Below, piece by piece: positions 34,339-45,883 of a DNA stretch of 64,000 nt; position 1 is the first letter of the stretch, and each line of letters starts with the position of its first letter. The notes below the pieces were generated by a model, which saw only the letters and a program-made list of their open reading frames with translations, was not told the DNA's origin and did not search any database. This DNA comes from Perognathus longimembris pacificus (Eukaryota > Chordata > Mammalia > Rodentia > Heteromyidae), in the NCBI RefSeq assembly GCF_023159225.1, contig NC_063168.1, positions 51,105,377-51,169,376 on the forward strand, in the 5' to 3' direction. Made by a program: the position numbers and the translations under genes.

Positions 34339-35849
34339 ATCCTTCTCTCGCACACACATCACTATACCACATAGTACCCTTTCACACATCTTTATTGAAA
34401 ATTATCAGTTCAACTGAAGGGCAAATCCCTCATGTGGCTGAAGAAGTACAGAGCAGAAAATAAGGCAGCTAAATTCATCTTCAAATAGATGAAGGAAACT
34501 TCTCTGCCAACAGACCCCTCCTGTTTCCTTCTTTTCTTTTGCATTTGCTTGATGCCTGAAAAGTTCAGGGATCCCTTCTGAAACATTGTTTAATTAACAA
34601 GAAATGATCTTCCTTTTAACAACAAGTATTAAAAAAAAAAACAGGGAAGGGAATAGAAGGAACAGGTGGATCATTTCACAGATAAATAACCAGAAACAGC
34701 TAGGGCTGAATTGATTTACACACTTGTGTTCAGACTGTTCTAAGAATAGGAAGCTACAAAGCCTCAGATCCCCTTTTCAAGCCTGCATCACAGTGTTCTT
34801 GCTTTTAAGAAAGTAGAGACCTAACTGTTCCTGAAACCATTGTTGCTTCTTAAAAATAAAGTAAACCATGTTGCTCAAGAAATCTGTTGTTTAACGGGCT
34901 CTCTGTGCTTATTTTTGAAGAAGAGTATTAAATATTTTTAATCATTCAGTATTACAATAAATGCCTGACACTGCATAGGCCAATGTGACATATTTTATAG
35001 GAAAAATATCCTTACCATACTCATATGTTTCCAGAACAACAACAGAGAAAAAGATGTTTAAATTTCATTCACCAAATTACTGATTCATTCCTTCAAAATT
35101 AAGCAGTGGGCAATAGATTAGTAATGGAATGAAAAAGGAAGACTATTGAGAGAGGATTCTGTTTGAAATTATAAAATAGGCCATCACTCTTCCTAAATAC
35201 CCCCAAATTCAGAGAACATTGTGTATCTTCTATTCCAATTAGCTTTCTGGAGAGAAAAGAAATATTCATTTATCCATACTAAGTCACCTAACTCTTCTTT
35301 ATAGCCACATGACCACGACAAAATAGTATTGGTAGCAGATTCCAAGTGTGCTTGGATGTTTTGGTTTCCATACCTGGATTTAGGGGATAAAACAAAACTG
35401 AAATCCTTTTATACAGGAAGTGATGAATGAGCCTAATGAAATTAGTGAGGAAACCATTTAATCTGGGGATGGTAAAGAGATTTCATTCTGAAATCTGAAG
35501 CTGTTAAAAAGAGCTGCTGAAGTGAGTTTGTTGCAAACCAAAGTAGAAGTAGTTGAAATCCAAGAGTTAAACTTTTATGTCCAAACCCCAGAATTCATGA
35601 TAGATAGCTAAATACCGAAGGCCAGGTAGCTAACCTGTTACATAAAATTTGTGTGTATATTTCAGCACCTTAATTAAAATCCCAACTTGCATCAGGATGG
35701 CATTCTGAGCATCATATATCTCAAGGTTTATTGTTCAATATTTTTTTCAAATTCATTAAGCATTCTAGATATTTAAACTTCATCTTCATTCCAGGAACCA
35801 ACCTGTCTCTTTGGCCATGTGTTTTTTTACATGGCAATTGCCTCCCCTA
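34339..35849. other. Intergenic, nothing recognised
   Basis: AT-rich; no gene or repeat recognised. Confidence 0.5.
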
Positions 35850-36130
35850 AAATACTTTCCTAGAAAACCTTAGTGATCTTTGAAACTCAGTCTGCCATCA
35901 GCATCTTGGAAAGGTCCTTCTATGTTCTCCCCATGTTGCTATTCTGTGTTCTCTTTCTGTGATACTCAAATCCTAACACTAGTCTTTCTTTGTTTCCTTG
36001 GCCATCCATCTTCCCCTACACTAAGCTGGAGGCTTCTAAAAAGCAAATTTTTGACTCACTCATCTTTGCCTTTCCCTTACAGACCTAGCTGGCAGGATGA
36101 TAGGAAGTGTTGTCAATTGGATGAATGGAT
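35850..36130 (+). mobile_element. L2 LINE 3' end
   Basis: Pyrimidine-rich sequence ending with CACTAAGCTGGAGGCTTCTA and, after about 100 bp, GTTGTCAATTGGATGAATGG. This resembles the L2 tail (aagctccatgagggcag...aataaatgtttgttgaatgaatga). Diverged. Confidence 0.55.
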
Positions 36131-36329
36131 GAACAAGGAAAGACAGCATTCCTATCTAAATTGAGCATCCACTTTTCCTTGGCCTCTCCTTGCATTTCTA
36201 GAAAAATGCCAGGATTTCCCACACATTTACCTTATTACAGCAAGTTCCAGTTGCTTAGAGACCTGTTTTCCCAGCTTTGCCCAGAGTCAGATCCCAGTGG
36301 CAAAGGGCAACAGTAGTTATGTCAAGCAT

Positions 36330-37310
36330 TGGCTGGAAGTAACAAGTACTCTTTCTGAATCTACTATCGGCACCACTTCTTGTATTCTCCTATCTTGAAT
36401 TGGGCCTGAACTATCATATCCTGCCCACATCGCTTATGTTCCATCTCCTCCTAACTTCTGCTTTCCTTCAAGCTGTCTATGGCCTCTCCTGACAGCTCCT
36501 GTCCTGTGACATGCATTAATTATTTAGCCAGTGCTGACTCCATTTGCCTGCATCATCTGGAATCTGAAAGCTCATTCATGCATTTTTATTGGCATTGACA
36601 ATTTACAGCAATGTACAGCTCAGAACAAAAATCTATCCTCCCTCTCCTTTTCTGCTAACTTAATTTTCAGCAAACTCTCCTGTGAGCTGTGCTTAGGAAA
36701 GATCAGTCTCCCCACACTGTTCTCATTGGAGTGAAACCCACCAACATCTCTCTCCCTCTGGTCTCCCTGCTTCCATCTGGCCCCAGGCAGCATCCCTAGT
36801 GTTCTCAGACTCATCCTTGTTTTAGCCTCAGGCATTCTTGTAAAACAATGTGACAAGCCCTCCTGGTTTTCTCACAGTCTTATATAATCTATCCTTCAAC
36901 TAACGCCCATCTCATCTCCTACACAGGTTCAGGCATCCTAAAGTAGCCTGTCAAGGTCTTCTCTCTTAAACTATCACTTGCATACCCTTTCCCATTTCCA
37001 AATAGTTACCATTTGTTTGACTTCAGCAACATCTGCTCCTGCTATTTCTTCAAATGCCATGAAGTCAGGTTTCTTCTTCTGACCGCTGGAAGTGAACATG
37101 TTCTCTGGCCTCCACCCAGAATACTCTTGCTTCAGAAATAGACTCCTCCCTCACTTTATTCCTGCGTCTGTTCAAAAGTTACCTTTGCAGTGCCTTCCCT
37201 AATTACTTCTCCCAAGACCCTTCCTGTCATTCCCTTTCCCCATAACTTGCTTCACTTGGTTTTTGTCAGACTTACCACAATGTCAATAGCATATTATATC
37301 TCTGTTGTTT
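36330..37310 (+). mobile_element. L2 LINE, longer 3' fragment
   Basis: A pyrimidine-rich block with the L2 order. First comes a CTGCTTCCATCTGGCCCCAGG region, then ACAATGTGACAAGCCCTCCTGG. These are followed by CACCCAGAATACTCTTGCTTC, TTCAAAAGTTACCTTTGCAG, TGCCTTCCCTAATTAC and CATAACTTGC. The middle corresponds to L2's 'ctggaatgctctt...tcaaatgtcaccttctcagagaggccttccctgac'. The left limit is uncertain. Confidence 0.6.
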
Positions 37311-37689
37311 TCAGTCCTTCCAAGCAAAGGCAAGCTTCATATTCTGCCTCTATGCTTATGTAATCAGGTAAAGGATTTCTGTGAAGACACAAGTGACTCT
37401 GGGAAGGAAACACAGCGCACTCATTGCTTTAGGCCTTCGGTCTGGAGCTGTATAGAATCCAAGAGAAGACAAATGACTAGAGACTATTGCCAAATGCATA
37501 ATGGAAAAAAATAACATGTTTCTAACTAAACTCAAAATGCTTTAATTGACTTCTGAATAGTGTGTCTTTGATTTGTCATTATTTATTTAATTCCATGCTT
37601 TAAAAAAAAAAACACAAAATAAAAGTACTTAAAGTAAGTTTGGGCATGCCAAAGCTCTCACATTCATCTTTATGCTGGAAATGAGGGTT

Positions 37690-37945
37690 TTATTTTTTTT
37701 AAATCTGTAAATAGTTGTTCAAAAGAGTTTCAATTCAACGTGTCAATTTATCAATCAAATGCATTTTGATAAATGTCACCCTTCCTCTATTTCTCCCCCA
37801 TGTCTCCCAACCCCAAGGAATGATTTGAAGAATTTTCTCTAAATCTCTAAATATTGTGAAAAATTGTAGGAAATCTTTTGTTGTTTACTTAAGTAGCTGG
37901 ACAAAAAAGTTACCATTCAACAAATCAGTTTACAAATACCATGCA
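37690..37945 (-). mobile_element. L1 3' UTR-like dispersed repeat
   Basis: Two successive related motifs are present: CAATTCAACGTGTCAATTTATC..ATTTTGATAAATGTCACCC with a pyrimidine run, then AAAGTTACCATTCAACAAATC..AGTTTACAAATACCATGC. They are similar to those at 19085 and 23420. Old L1 3' ends on the minus strand are the best explanation. Confidence 0.5.
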
Positions 37946-38570
37946 TTTATTCTAGTCACATAAGCTAAGTTCTTTTGACAGGGTCAAAAGCTTGAGAATT
38001 GCTACTCTGAAGCATACCCTACCAACAAATATATTCCTAAATAAATATCTTATACAATTAATTTTAAAAATTAAGACAAAGACCTTGACATTCCTCTGAG
38101 TGCTATGACAATTGTGATTTTTTTCTGCATTCTTTATGTTTTCCTATTTTTACAAGGATTTAAGCCTAGACTCAGCTACTCGTTCCAATTTATTTGTATA
38201 GGGATTTAAATAAAGCCTTACAAGCATGATTCCATGGAAACCTATGGGAAGTTGCATAGTCTAGCACTGGGACCACACACATGGGCCTGGATTTATTCCA
38301 CTGTCATATGATTCTGTTTCCTTAGTTCTAAATTGTGTGCAATATTAGTACTTAAATCAAAGGACCAATAAGACAGCAAAAAAGAAACTTTGATATTTAT
38401 AAAGTAGACAGAATAGTGTAATGCCCATTGAATAAAGTTAGCTACTACCATAGCTAATTTAGTCATATTAGGTATCATTTTAATCATTATTGCTAATAAT
38501 ACCAAAACACTACTGTAAAGAACTCTAGAAATAAAAAAGAGGAAATGCTATTAAAACCTTAGGACTAATT
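37946..38570. other. Intergenic, nothing recognised
   Basis: AT-rich; no gene or repeat recognised. Confidence 0.5.
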
Positions 38571-38800
38571 TTCCTTTGGTTGGTCATGAGACTTAAACTC
38601 AGGGCCTGGGTACTGTCTTTGAGCTTTTTCTCTGAAAGCTAACACTCTACCACTTTGAGTCACAGCACCATTTGTGATTTTCAGGGGATTAATTGGAGCT
38701 AAGAGTCTCAGGACTTTCCTGCTCAGGTTGGAACGATAATCCTCAGATCTCAGCCTCTTAAGTAGCTAAGATTGTAGGCATGAGCCACCAGCACCCAGCA
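38571..38800 (-). mobile_element. Composite B1 plus tRNA-type SINE, reverse
   Basis: The minus strand reads B1 start (CTGGGTGCTGGTGGCTCATG, CAATCTTAGCTACTTAAG, GAGGCTGAGATCTGAGG), a linker with GAGACTCTTAGCTCCAATTAA, then the tRNA-type half (GGTGCTGTGACTCAAAGTGG, TAGAGTGTTAGCTTTC, CAGGCCCTGAGTTTAAG). About 230 bp and nearly complete. It shows that the dimer's right half was also joined to B1 in this lineage. Confidence 0.85.
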
Positions 38801-39216
38801 GATCTTGGGAAGTATTATGAAAATCAAAGGAATTAAACATTGAATGGTAAATTTAATCTCTCTACTGAGTCAGTTTCCTTTCCTAAGAAATAATTTTTGT
38901 GTTTACTCAGGAGCAAATTTCCCTTTCTTGTACACTAACAAGTAAGGAAGCAGGTGAAAAAAGTGCATTGTGTAGATAAAATACATACTTTCACAAAGAA
39001 AACAAAGACAGCACCTCATGAAGATTAGCAGCTACAGCACAGGCAATCTGTTAGTTCTCAAGCTTATTGCTTCATATTTAAGATCATACCTCTTTAGGAC
39101 ATTTGCCTGACTCATCATCCTGAGGCTCACTGATAACAAGGCTATAGGAAGACAGTCTATTGAGGCCAGCTCTCTCATTGTTTGCAGTGTGGATTAATCT
39201 CGAATGAAATATGGCT

Positions 39217-39415
39217 CAGGCTGGGAATAAGGCCTAGTAGTAGATTACTTGTTTCACATGCATGAAGCCCTGGGTTCGATTCCTCAGTACCACATATATA
39301 GAAAAAGCCAGAAGTGGCGCTGTGGCTCAAGTGGTAGGCTGCTAGCCTTGAGCCAAAAGAAGCAAGGAACAGTGCTCAGGTCCTGAGTCTAAGCCCCAGG
39401 ACTGCCCCCCAAAAA
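39217..39415 (+). mobile_element. Dimeric tRNA-derived SINE, diverged
   Basis: Forward copy, GGCTGGGAATAAGGCCTAG to CCCAGGACTGCC, with the short tail changed to CCCCCCAAAAATAAA. It has more substitutions than the other seven dimers and no clear target-site duplication, so it is probably the oldest of them. Confidence 0.88.
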
Positions 39416-40488
39416 TAAAGTATAGATCGCATACATTATTTTTAGGTTTGCATTTATCTCGTATTTTTAGATTTGTGTTGTCACTACAACTTGTAGAAGT
39501 GATAGTTTAGTCCTAACTCATTTTATTTCTACATTTACATTGACTTTCAATTTGTGATTAAATTAAGACTGCTACATACAGATTTTTGCAGGGTAGCAGA
39601 ATTTAATTCAATGTAAGAAGCAACTTTGACACATTACTGTTGCCCAACCATTCATGACATAGTGAGTTTCTCATCAGTGGCTGTGATAAAGGAAAGCTTC
39701 TATATTTCCATTACAATAAAACAACAACATAAGGTCCAGCTGATTCTGCCAATTACTCACTGCCTGAATACTCTAGTGAGCAAGACAGCAGCCCTTCAAT
39801 TAGTTGTGATGGAAGTAAACCACTCTGCCAGCAACTTACTTCAAATTCTTGAGAACACTCACTCATTTATTAAATATTTTTCTGAGCCACTCCCCTAGGA
39901 ACCTGAAATACAGCAATCAACAAAACACTTTTTGCCTCCAGCGAGCACCTGCCTAGCAAGCTGTACTACCAAAAAAATATTGCCACTACATGACACATGA
40001 TTTGGGGCAAAGCAAATTAATAAACAATAAAGGAATAATAACTTTGTCAGAGAATATTAAGTGCCTGAGAGAAAAATAAAGCAAGAAAAAGGATAGAAAT
40101 GTTGAGACAGAGAGGCAGAAGTTAGTTTTAGATGACAAAATATTCCCAGAACAAGGACAAGAGTAAAGATTGCAGCACAGTTTACATTTAGTCATTGATT
40201 GAAATTTACTGTCTGCATTCACATCAAATAAATATAAATGTATTCCAAATTGAGTTGTTTTAGGAGTCTTTAATCTCCCAGGCTAAATATCTTGGGCATT
40301 TTCATAATTTCTCATCTGCAGGGAATGTTCTGCATTCAATGTTTCAGCTTTCCTTCCTGTGAGCAGACCCCTCAGGAATATATACTCAACAGCAAAGCCA
40401 AATGGGAAAATTTGCCTCCATTCACATTCTGCACCCTGTCTTCTTAGGGGAACAGTACTTACATGCAATTGCCTTTATTATTTTATTT
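39416..40488. other. Intergenic, nothing recognised
   Basis: A 90-codon frame at 39626-39898 has no recognised domain. No repeat family recognised. Confidence 0.45.
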
Positions 40489-40590
40489 GCATTCTGAGGC
40501 AAGGCATTGGAATATATCCCAGGCTGGCTTCCCTTGCTGCCTCTGCCACCTGAGTACTGGGCTTGCAGGCATGTACCACCATGTCTGACT
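40489..40590 (-). mobile_element. B1-like SINE, reverse
   Basis: On +, CCCAGGCTGGCTTCCCTTGC, CCTCTGCCACCTGAGTACTGG and GCTTGCAGGCATGTACCACC form the reverse complement of the B1 head. The tail end is at the left and degraded. Confidence 0.8.
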
Positions 40591-41014
40591 GACTGCTTTT
40601 CTGACTCTTGCATCAGAGTTATGTGAGTCCTCTCTATATTGTTATTCTACATAATACATTATTCTGTATTGACTCACCTTAAATTTGGCAAGTGACAGGG
40701 CTACTCTCTATATACCATAAGCTCATGACAGTGGCTGTACTAAATATTCTGTTCCATTATTATTCTTGATCCTATGTAGGGGCACATTAGAGGGTGAATC
40801 AGATGAATAGATATCTCCCATAAATCTAGTAATCTGTAATTTTAGTCTCCAGTGATTTGATATGCAAACTCTATGAGGGCAGGAAAATGTCATCATGTTT
40901 ACTGATATACTGGTAGCCCCTCAAACACAAAACCCATTTGTTGGAGGACTGTACATTATGAAACAGCTAGGATAAGTATTGCTTAATTGGCAAACCATTC
41001 CAAAATTGTCTCAC

Positions 41015-41632
41015 TTTTTAAAAATTTTATTGTCAAATTGAGGTACAGAGAGGTTACAGTTTCATATGTTAGACCTTGGGTACATTTCTTGTACAATTTG
41101 TTACCTCCTCCTTCATTCCCCCCTCTCCCCCTCCCCCTCCCCTTCCCCTTCTCCCTTCATGAGTTTTTCAGTTGGTTTACACCAAATGGTTTTACAAGCA
41201 TTGCTTTTGGAGTCATTTGTCTTTTTATCCTTTGTCTCTCAATTTTGATATTCCCTTTCACTTCCCTAGTTCTAATACCAGTATATACAGTATCCAGTGT
41301 ATTCAGATGAGATACAATGATAGCACGAGTACAACCACAGGAAGGGATATAAGAGGATCATCAACAAAAGAAGCTACGTCTTCACATGGTGTGTTGAAAG
41401 AAATTAAAACAGTGATTTAACACTTGTTTCCATAACATGGAGTTCATTTCACTTAGCATCATCTTATGCGTTCATAGGGGCATAGCTATTAGACTCTTGT
41501 GATCCTCTGCTGTGACTAGCCTAAACCTGTGCTAATTATTCCCTATGAGAGAGACCATGGAGTCCATGTTTCTTTGGGTCTGGGGCACTTCACTTAGTAC
41601 AATTTTTTCCAAGTCCTTCCATTTCCTTACAA
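41015..41632 (-). mobile_element. L1 3' UTR, 5'-truncated (about 620 bp)
   Basis: On + the element starts at its 3' end (TTTTATTGTCAAATTGAGG, TACAGAGAGGTTACAGTTTC), has the L1-type polypurine tract seen as C/T (41112-41157) and then TTGGTTTACACCAAATGG. It extends to TTCACTTAGTACAATTTTTTCC, a conserved motif of mammalian L1 3' regions. Open frames over it are not L1 ORFs. Confidence 0.85.
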
Positions 41633-41967
41633 ATTCAGCCTCACCTTAATATCATGCTTTCTATTTTACAAAGTGCTTTCTCATCTGTGATCCCATGTAA
41701 TCTCTCTGACTCCATGGGATATGTAAGATGGAAAGCTTCATTTCCATTTGATTAAAGGAGAAGTTTTTATGAAGCTCCTGGAGATTAAAGCAGTGATTTA
41801 AACGAAAGATGTTGTCAGGCTTGAATGCACATCTCCCAGTGCAAGCTCCCACTTTCTTTTACTCCACAAAATGCTGGTGTACATTTACAGCCAGGTTGAC
41901 ATGTAAATACTTCTTTCCCATATGAAAGTCAACCTACACTTTCTCTGTATCTTATCTGAGTATATTG
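41633..41967. other. Spacer between two inverted L1 ends
   Basis: About 335 bp with no repeat recognised. Confidence 0.5.
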
Positions 41968-42275
41968 GAAACCAGGTATAGTGGTATTAGAACTAGGAAA
42001 TTGGAAGCAAATACCAAAATCGAGAGACACAGGGTAAAAAAAGACAAACAACTACAAAAGCAATACTTGCAAAACTGTTTGGGGTAAATGAACTGAACAA
42101 CTCATGGGGGGGGGGGAGAGAAAGGGGGAGGGGGAATGAGGGACAAGGTAACAAACGAAATGTATCCAATGCCTAATATGTGAAACTGTAACCTCTCTGT
42201 AATTCAGTTTGATAATAAATATATAAATATAAATATAAATAAATATATATATACATATATATATATATATAGTCA
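41968..42275 (+). mobile_element. L1 3' UTR, forward, with G-rich polypurine tract
   Basis: AGTGGTATTAGAACTAGG, CCAAAATCGAGAGACAC, AGCAATACTTGCAAAACTG and ATGAACTGAACAACTCATGG lead to an 11-G run and GGGGGAGGGGG (42106-42134). Then AACTGTAACCTCTCTGTAAT and an AT-rich tail of ATAAATATA units to about 42273. The order is the exact inverse of the copy at 41015-41632. Same L1 subfamily group. Confidence 0.88.
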
Positions 42276-43978
42276 GAAAGGCTCCTTTCTCAGCATGTTG
42301 CCTTCCATAACAGGTTGCTTCCTCCATTTCCATATTCCAGGTTTACCACTCCCCTGGTTCAGATGTAGGTTACCTGTGTCTACGCTAAATCATAGTCCAT
42401 CCCTTTCTCTAGTAGGAAGAATTCTTCTCTATACTAATGTACCCTTTTCAGGTACTAAACAATGTGCCATGTTGTAGGTAGATAAACTGATTTTACATGT
42501 CTTGATTTTTCTAATATTCACCAACATAACACAAAGAAAGTGTATTGTGAAAACTGGTCTTAAGAAACGTTCATTTAAAATGGACCTTGCCCGATCATGG
42601 CCAAAGTTATCTTTATTTTTACTATGTGCAATTCCACAGGAAGTTGTTTCAATTCATTGCAATTGTGGGGATCCTTTCAGATTTCCTTGTCAACTTTATT
42701 GCCTGTGAGTACATGCAGAGGGTATTTCCAGACAGATGCCTGAGGTCAGTAACTTCTTATTTTAATGAAGGGTGTGCTTCCTCTATATGACTGATAGAGA
42801 AACATTATTTTTAGGCAGCACCAGAAATTCAATGTGTTTGGTATGTAATTTATTGCTGTCTCTGCGTTCTGTTGGCAGGGGGCAGGGAGGAATATGTTCC
42901 TGTTTCCCAGGGTCTGAAATTTTGCTAGTACCAAGAATGCTTAGACATTGACGGATCAGGTAATCTATTCCAACAGAAATGTGGTGGCAGAGAGTTAAGT
43001 AACATATTCTCTGTGGGGTCAAAGTTTGTCACATAAGACTCTGCAGGTAGAGAAGAAGTGAATGAGACATGTGGAATGCAGAGATCCACAGGGGAGGAAT
43101 GGCCACTGGGGTTACAAACAGTTCTTGCCTCTAATTTAATCTAACTCTATATAACTTTTCTCTCCTATGAAAAATATTTTTTTAAGTTGTGGCAGAGGAT
43201 AGCTCTGAAAATTAGATAGCAATAAGCAGAGAATCTCCATGAGTTACAAAATGTTGGCAATGGCAGGTTTCTGTTTGACCAACTAAGCTTACAATGTAAA
43301 GCTTACAGAAACCCAGCCTGGCCAGTCATGTGTGACCAGCAGCCATTCTGTTGCACAGTTTAAAAGCAGAGTTGCAGAGCTCATGATAATAGAAAGCCAT
43401 GTATCTTTTTAGAATCTGCTAGAGGTGCAAGGGAAGAGCAGACAGTAGTATGTGCTAGACATTGGTGGCAAGACCTAGAGATCATCTCTAGTTACAAATT
43501 AAAAACTGATTTGTTGGGGTTTTGCATCTAAAGAAGTATTTTTCATTGTCAATTGAGAATACTTCTCTAAGGATAAACACAAGTCTAATTTCCATTTCCT
43601 TTCTGTTGTGAAAAATTGTGCATTACTTGAAAATACGTAAATCAGGAAAAAAATGTCATCATACAAATCTTAATAAACACAGTGGAAAGGGTATATTTTT
43701 AGAATTGTTTTCCATGTCCATATGAATGTATTTGTAGTTAGAGGTATACGAGTATTCTTTTAACAAATGTTGGTCCAATTACAGTTGATGTTTTCATGAC
43801 TTGTTTCTAAAACAATGTATGATCATATCTGCTAAGATTAACATAGATGCTAGAATTTTTTAACGGCTACCTATTGTTGTCATAATTGTTTAGAAACTGT
43901 ATTGTGACACCTGTAGATTGCAATGTTTTTGTGTCATTATAATCAATGCTATTCTAACTGGGTGTACATATGCGTGCT
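42276..43978. other. Intergenic, nothing recognised
   Basis: No gene or repeat family recognised. Several short frames occur on both strands at 42295-43022. Confidence 0.5.
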
Positions 43979-43994
43979 GTTCAATTACTTTCTT

Positions 43995-44092
43995 TTCCTT
44001 CATTCTTTAAAATTTTTTATATTTATTGTAAAAGTGATGTACATCTGAGGGGGTCACATTTTCACAGGTCAAGTACTCAGTACATTTCTTTA
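43995..44092 (-). mobile_element. L1 3' end micro-insertion (98 bp)
   Basis: Only the terminal L1 3' UTR (on +, TATTTATTGTAAAAGTGATG, GTCACATTTTCACAGGTCAAG, CAGTACATTTCTTT). It is flanked by the exact 16-bp duplication GTTCAATTACTTTCTT at 43979-43994 and 44093-44108. A very severely 5'-truncated insertion. Confidence 0.9.
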
Positions 44093-44108
44093 GTTCAATT
44101 ACTTTCTT

Positions 44109-44960
44109 AGTAAAAGTTACTTGAAGTGGAACAACTCAAAGACTATGAGCATTATAAATTTTACCAGATTGTCTTCCCCACAAAAATACTGCTTTGATTT
44201 AAGCACAATAGGACATTTTTGTGTCCCTGTAAAATGTAGAGCTTTAATTGAAGAGCATTTATTTTTAATGCTGTTTTTTCCAAAAGGAGAAAGCTACATA
44301 AAAATGCAGATTTATTCCTATAAGTGAAAATAGGAAGAGAGCGTGCATAAATTGGATTTAGTTAAAATATTAAAACACTGTTCAAATTGAACTTCAACTT
44401 AACCAAAGAATTGATAAGAGAAAGTTCTGCTTGTTAAAATCCTAGGTAAAGAAGAAAGAGTTTTAAAAAGTTAAGGTTTGGGAATCTCCAATGAAATAAA
44501 GTATCTAGGTAAAAATTCAGTGCTTGATAAAAATATTAGGTAGGCAGCTTAATAATCAATTGAATAAATCTGTCAATACCTGCACACACTGACAATTTTA
44601 ATAATGTGAAAAGGAAGCAGCCAGACTATATTTACTTGTTTATAAGACAAAATAGAAAATGTATACATGAAACTACACCACAGATATGGAGGATGAGCAT
44701 CAAAGTTTATAGGGAAAAAAGTAGACAACAAAAACCAACTAGAAGACACCAGGATTCTACAACCAGCACATTCCAGAGTATATGAAACTTGGCCAAAGAT
44801 AAAAAATGGTTGCTCAGATATTGAATTCCAAGAGTGAAGGGGAAATTTATAAACATTGTATGTGTGCATGAAAAGACTTCTCAAATATAGTTAATGTTTA
44901 CATCTTGCATGCTTGGATCATTACCCTCTCAAAACATTGTTAATGAGATGGTTATAAACC
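44109..44960. other. Intergenic, nothing recognised
   Basis: AT-rich; no repeat family recognised. A 103-codon antisense frame at 44573-44884 lacks any recognised domain. Confidence 0.5.
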
Positions 44961-45354
44961 ATTGATTAGATTACGAAAATAACAGTATTGCCGCAATTAT
45001 GCAATATAGTCATCCTTCAGAAGCATAGACTGAAGTATGTTTTGATAAAGTAATATGATAGCCAAGATTCACTTTAAAATAGCCAAACATAGGGATGAAA
45101 ACAAATAGATGTGACAGTGGAAACTGATGAAGCTGAAGTTGAGTACCCTCTTGCCTCTACTTCATGTTTTAAATCTACTACAGTTTGTAAACTGCTATAT
45201 ACTTCAGATTTGTAAACACCAAGAACATGAAAAATACAAAAAAGGTGTTATTAACAACTACTTAAAAATATAAAAGTATGATAATCTAAAATTTCTATCC
45301 AAGTTTTTACAAGGCATGACTTAAAACCAAAATTCTTCATAACAAAATAAAATC

Positions 45355-45453
45355 AGGACTAGCCAGATGAAATGGCTCACATCTGTAATCCCAGCTACTT
45401 GGGAGGCAGAGATCGGAAAGGATGGAGATATAAACCCTACTGCCTGCCAGGGA
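45355..45453 (+). mobile_element. B1-like SINE cut by the deletion in duplicate copy 1
   Basis: GCCAGATGAAATGGCTCACATC, TGTAATCCCAGCTACTTGGG and CTACTGCCTGCCAGGGAC match the first 100 bp of the SINE at 47250. The element then stops at the deletion junction. Confidence 0.8.
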
Positions 45454-45883
45454 CAATAGCACTACATAGGGTACCCCAGGTTTCTCACAATAATATTGAA
45501 AGAAACAGAAAAGCTTTTAGCTTCTGCAATTTGCAAGGGAAGCAAGGCTCCAAGCAGCTGTAGGTTGACCATTCAGCTTCTTGATAATTTCGAGTGCCAG
45601 CCACCAGCAGAGCACAGTTAATACGTTCTCCTTGCATCAGTTATCAGAAAAGCATATCAGTTTCCAGTTTTCTGCCATCAAAAGAGTCTCATTGCTACCT
45701 CTTAACAAATGGCATCCTCATAATTCAAAATTCCCCCCACCTGCTCTTAAAATAGGAGAATACAGTTATAACTATGAGAGAACTAGAAACTTGGAGACAT
45801 TAGCAATTATTTCACACTAAATTTCATTCTAGTCCATTTTGTGCTGCAATAACACCTGAGACTGTAAAATTTTTTACTATAGT

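Noticed and set aside
34198..34417. Possible coding repeats in both directions (RERETE / SVSVSV)
   Set aside because: Product of the TCTG/TC simple repeat.
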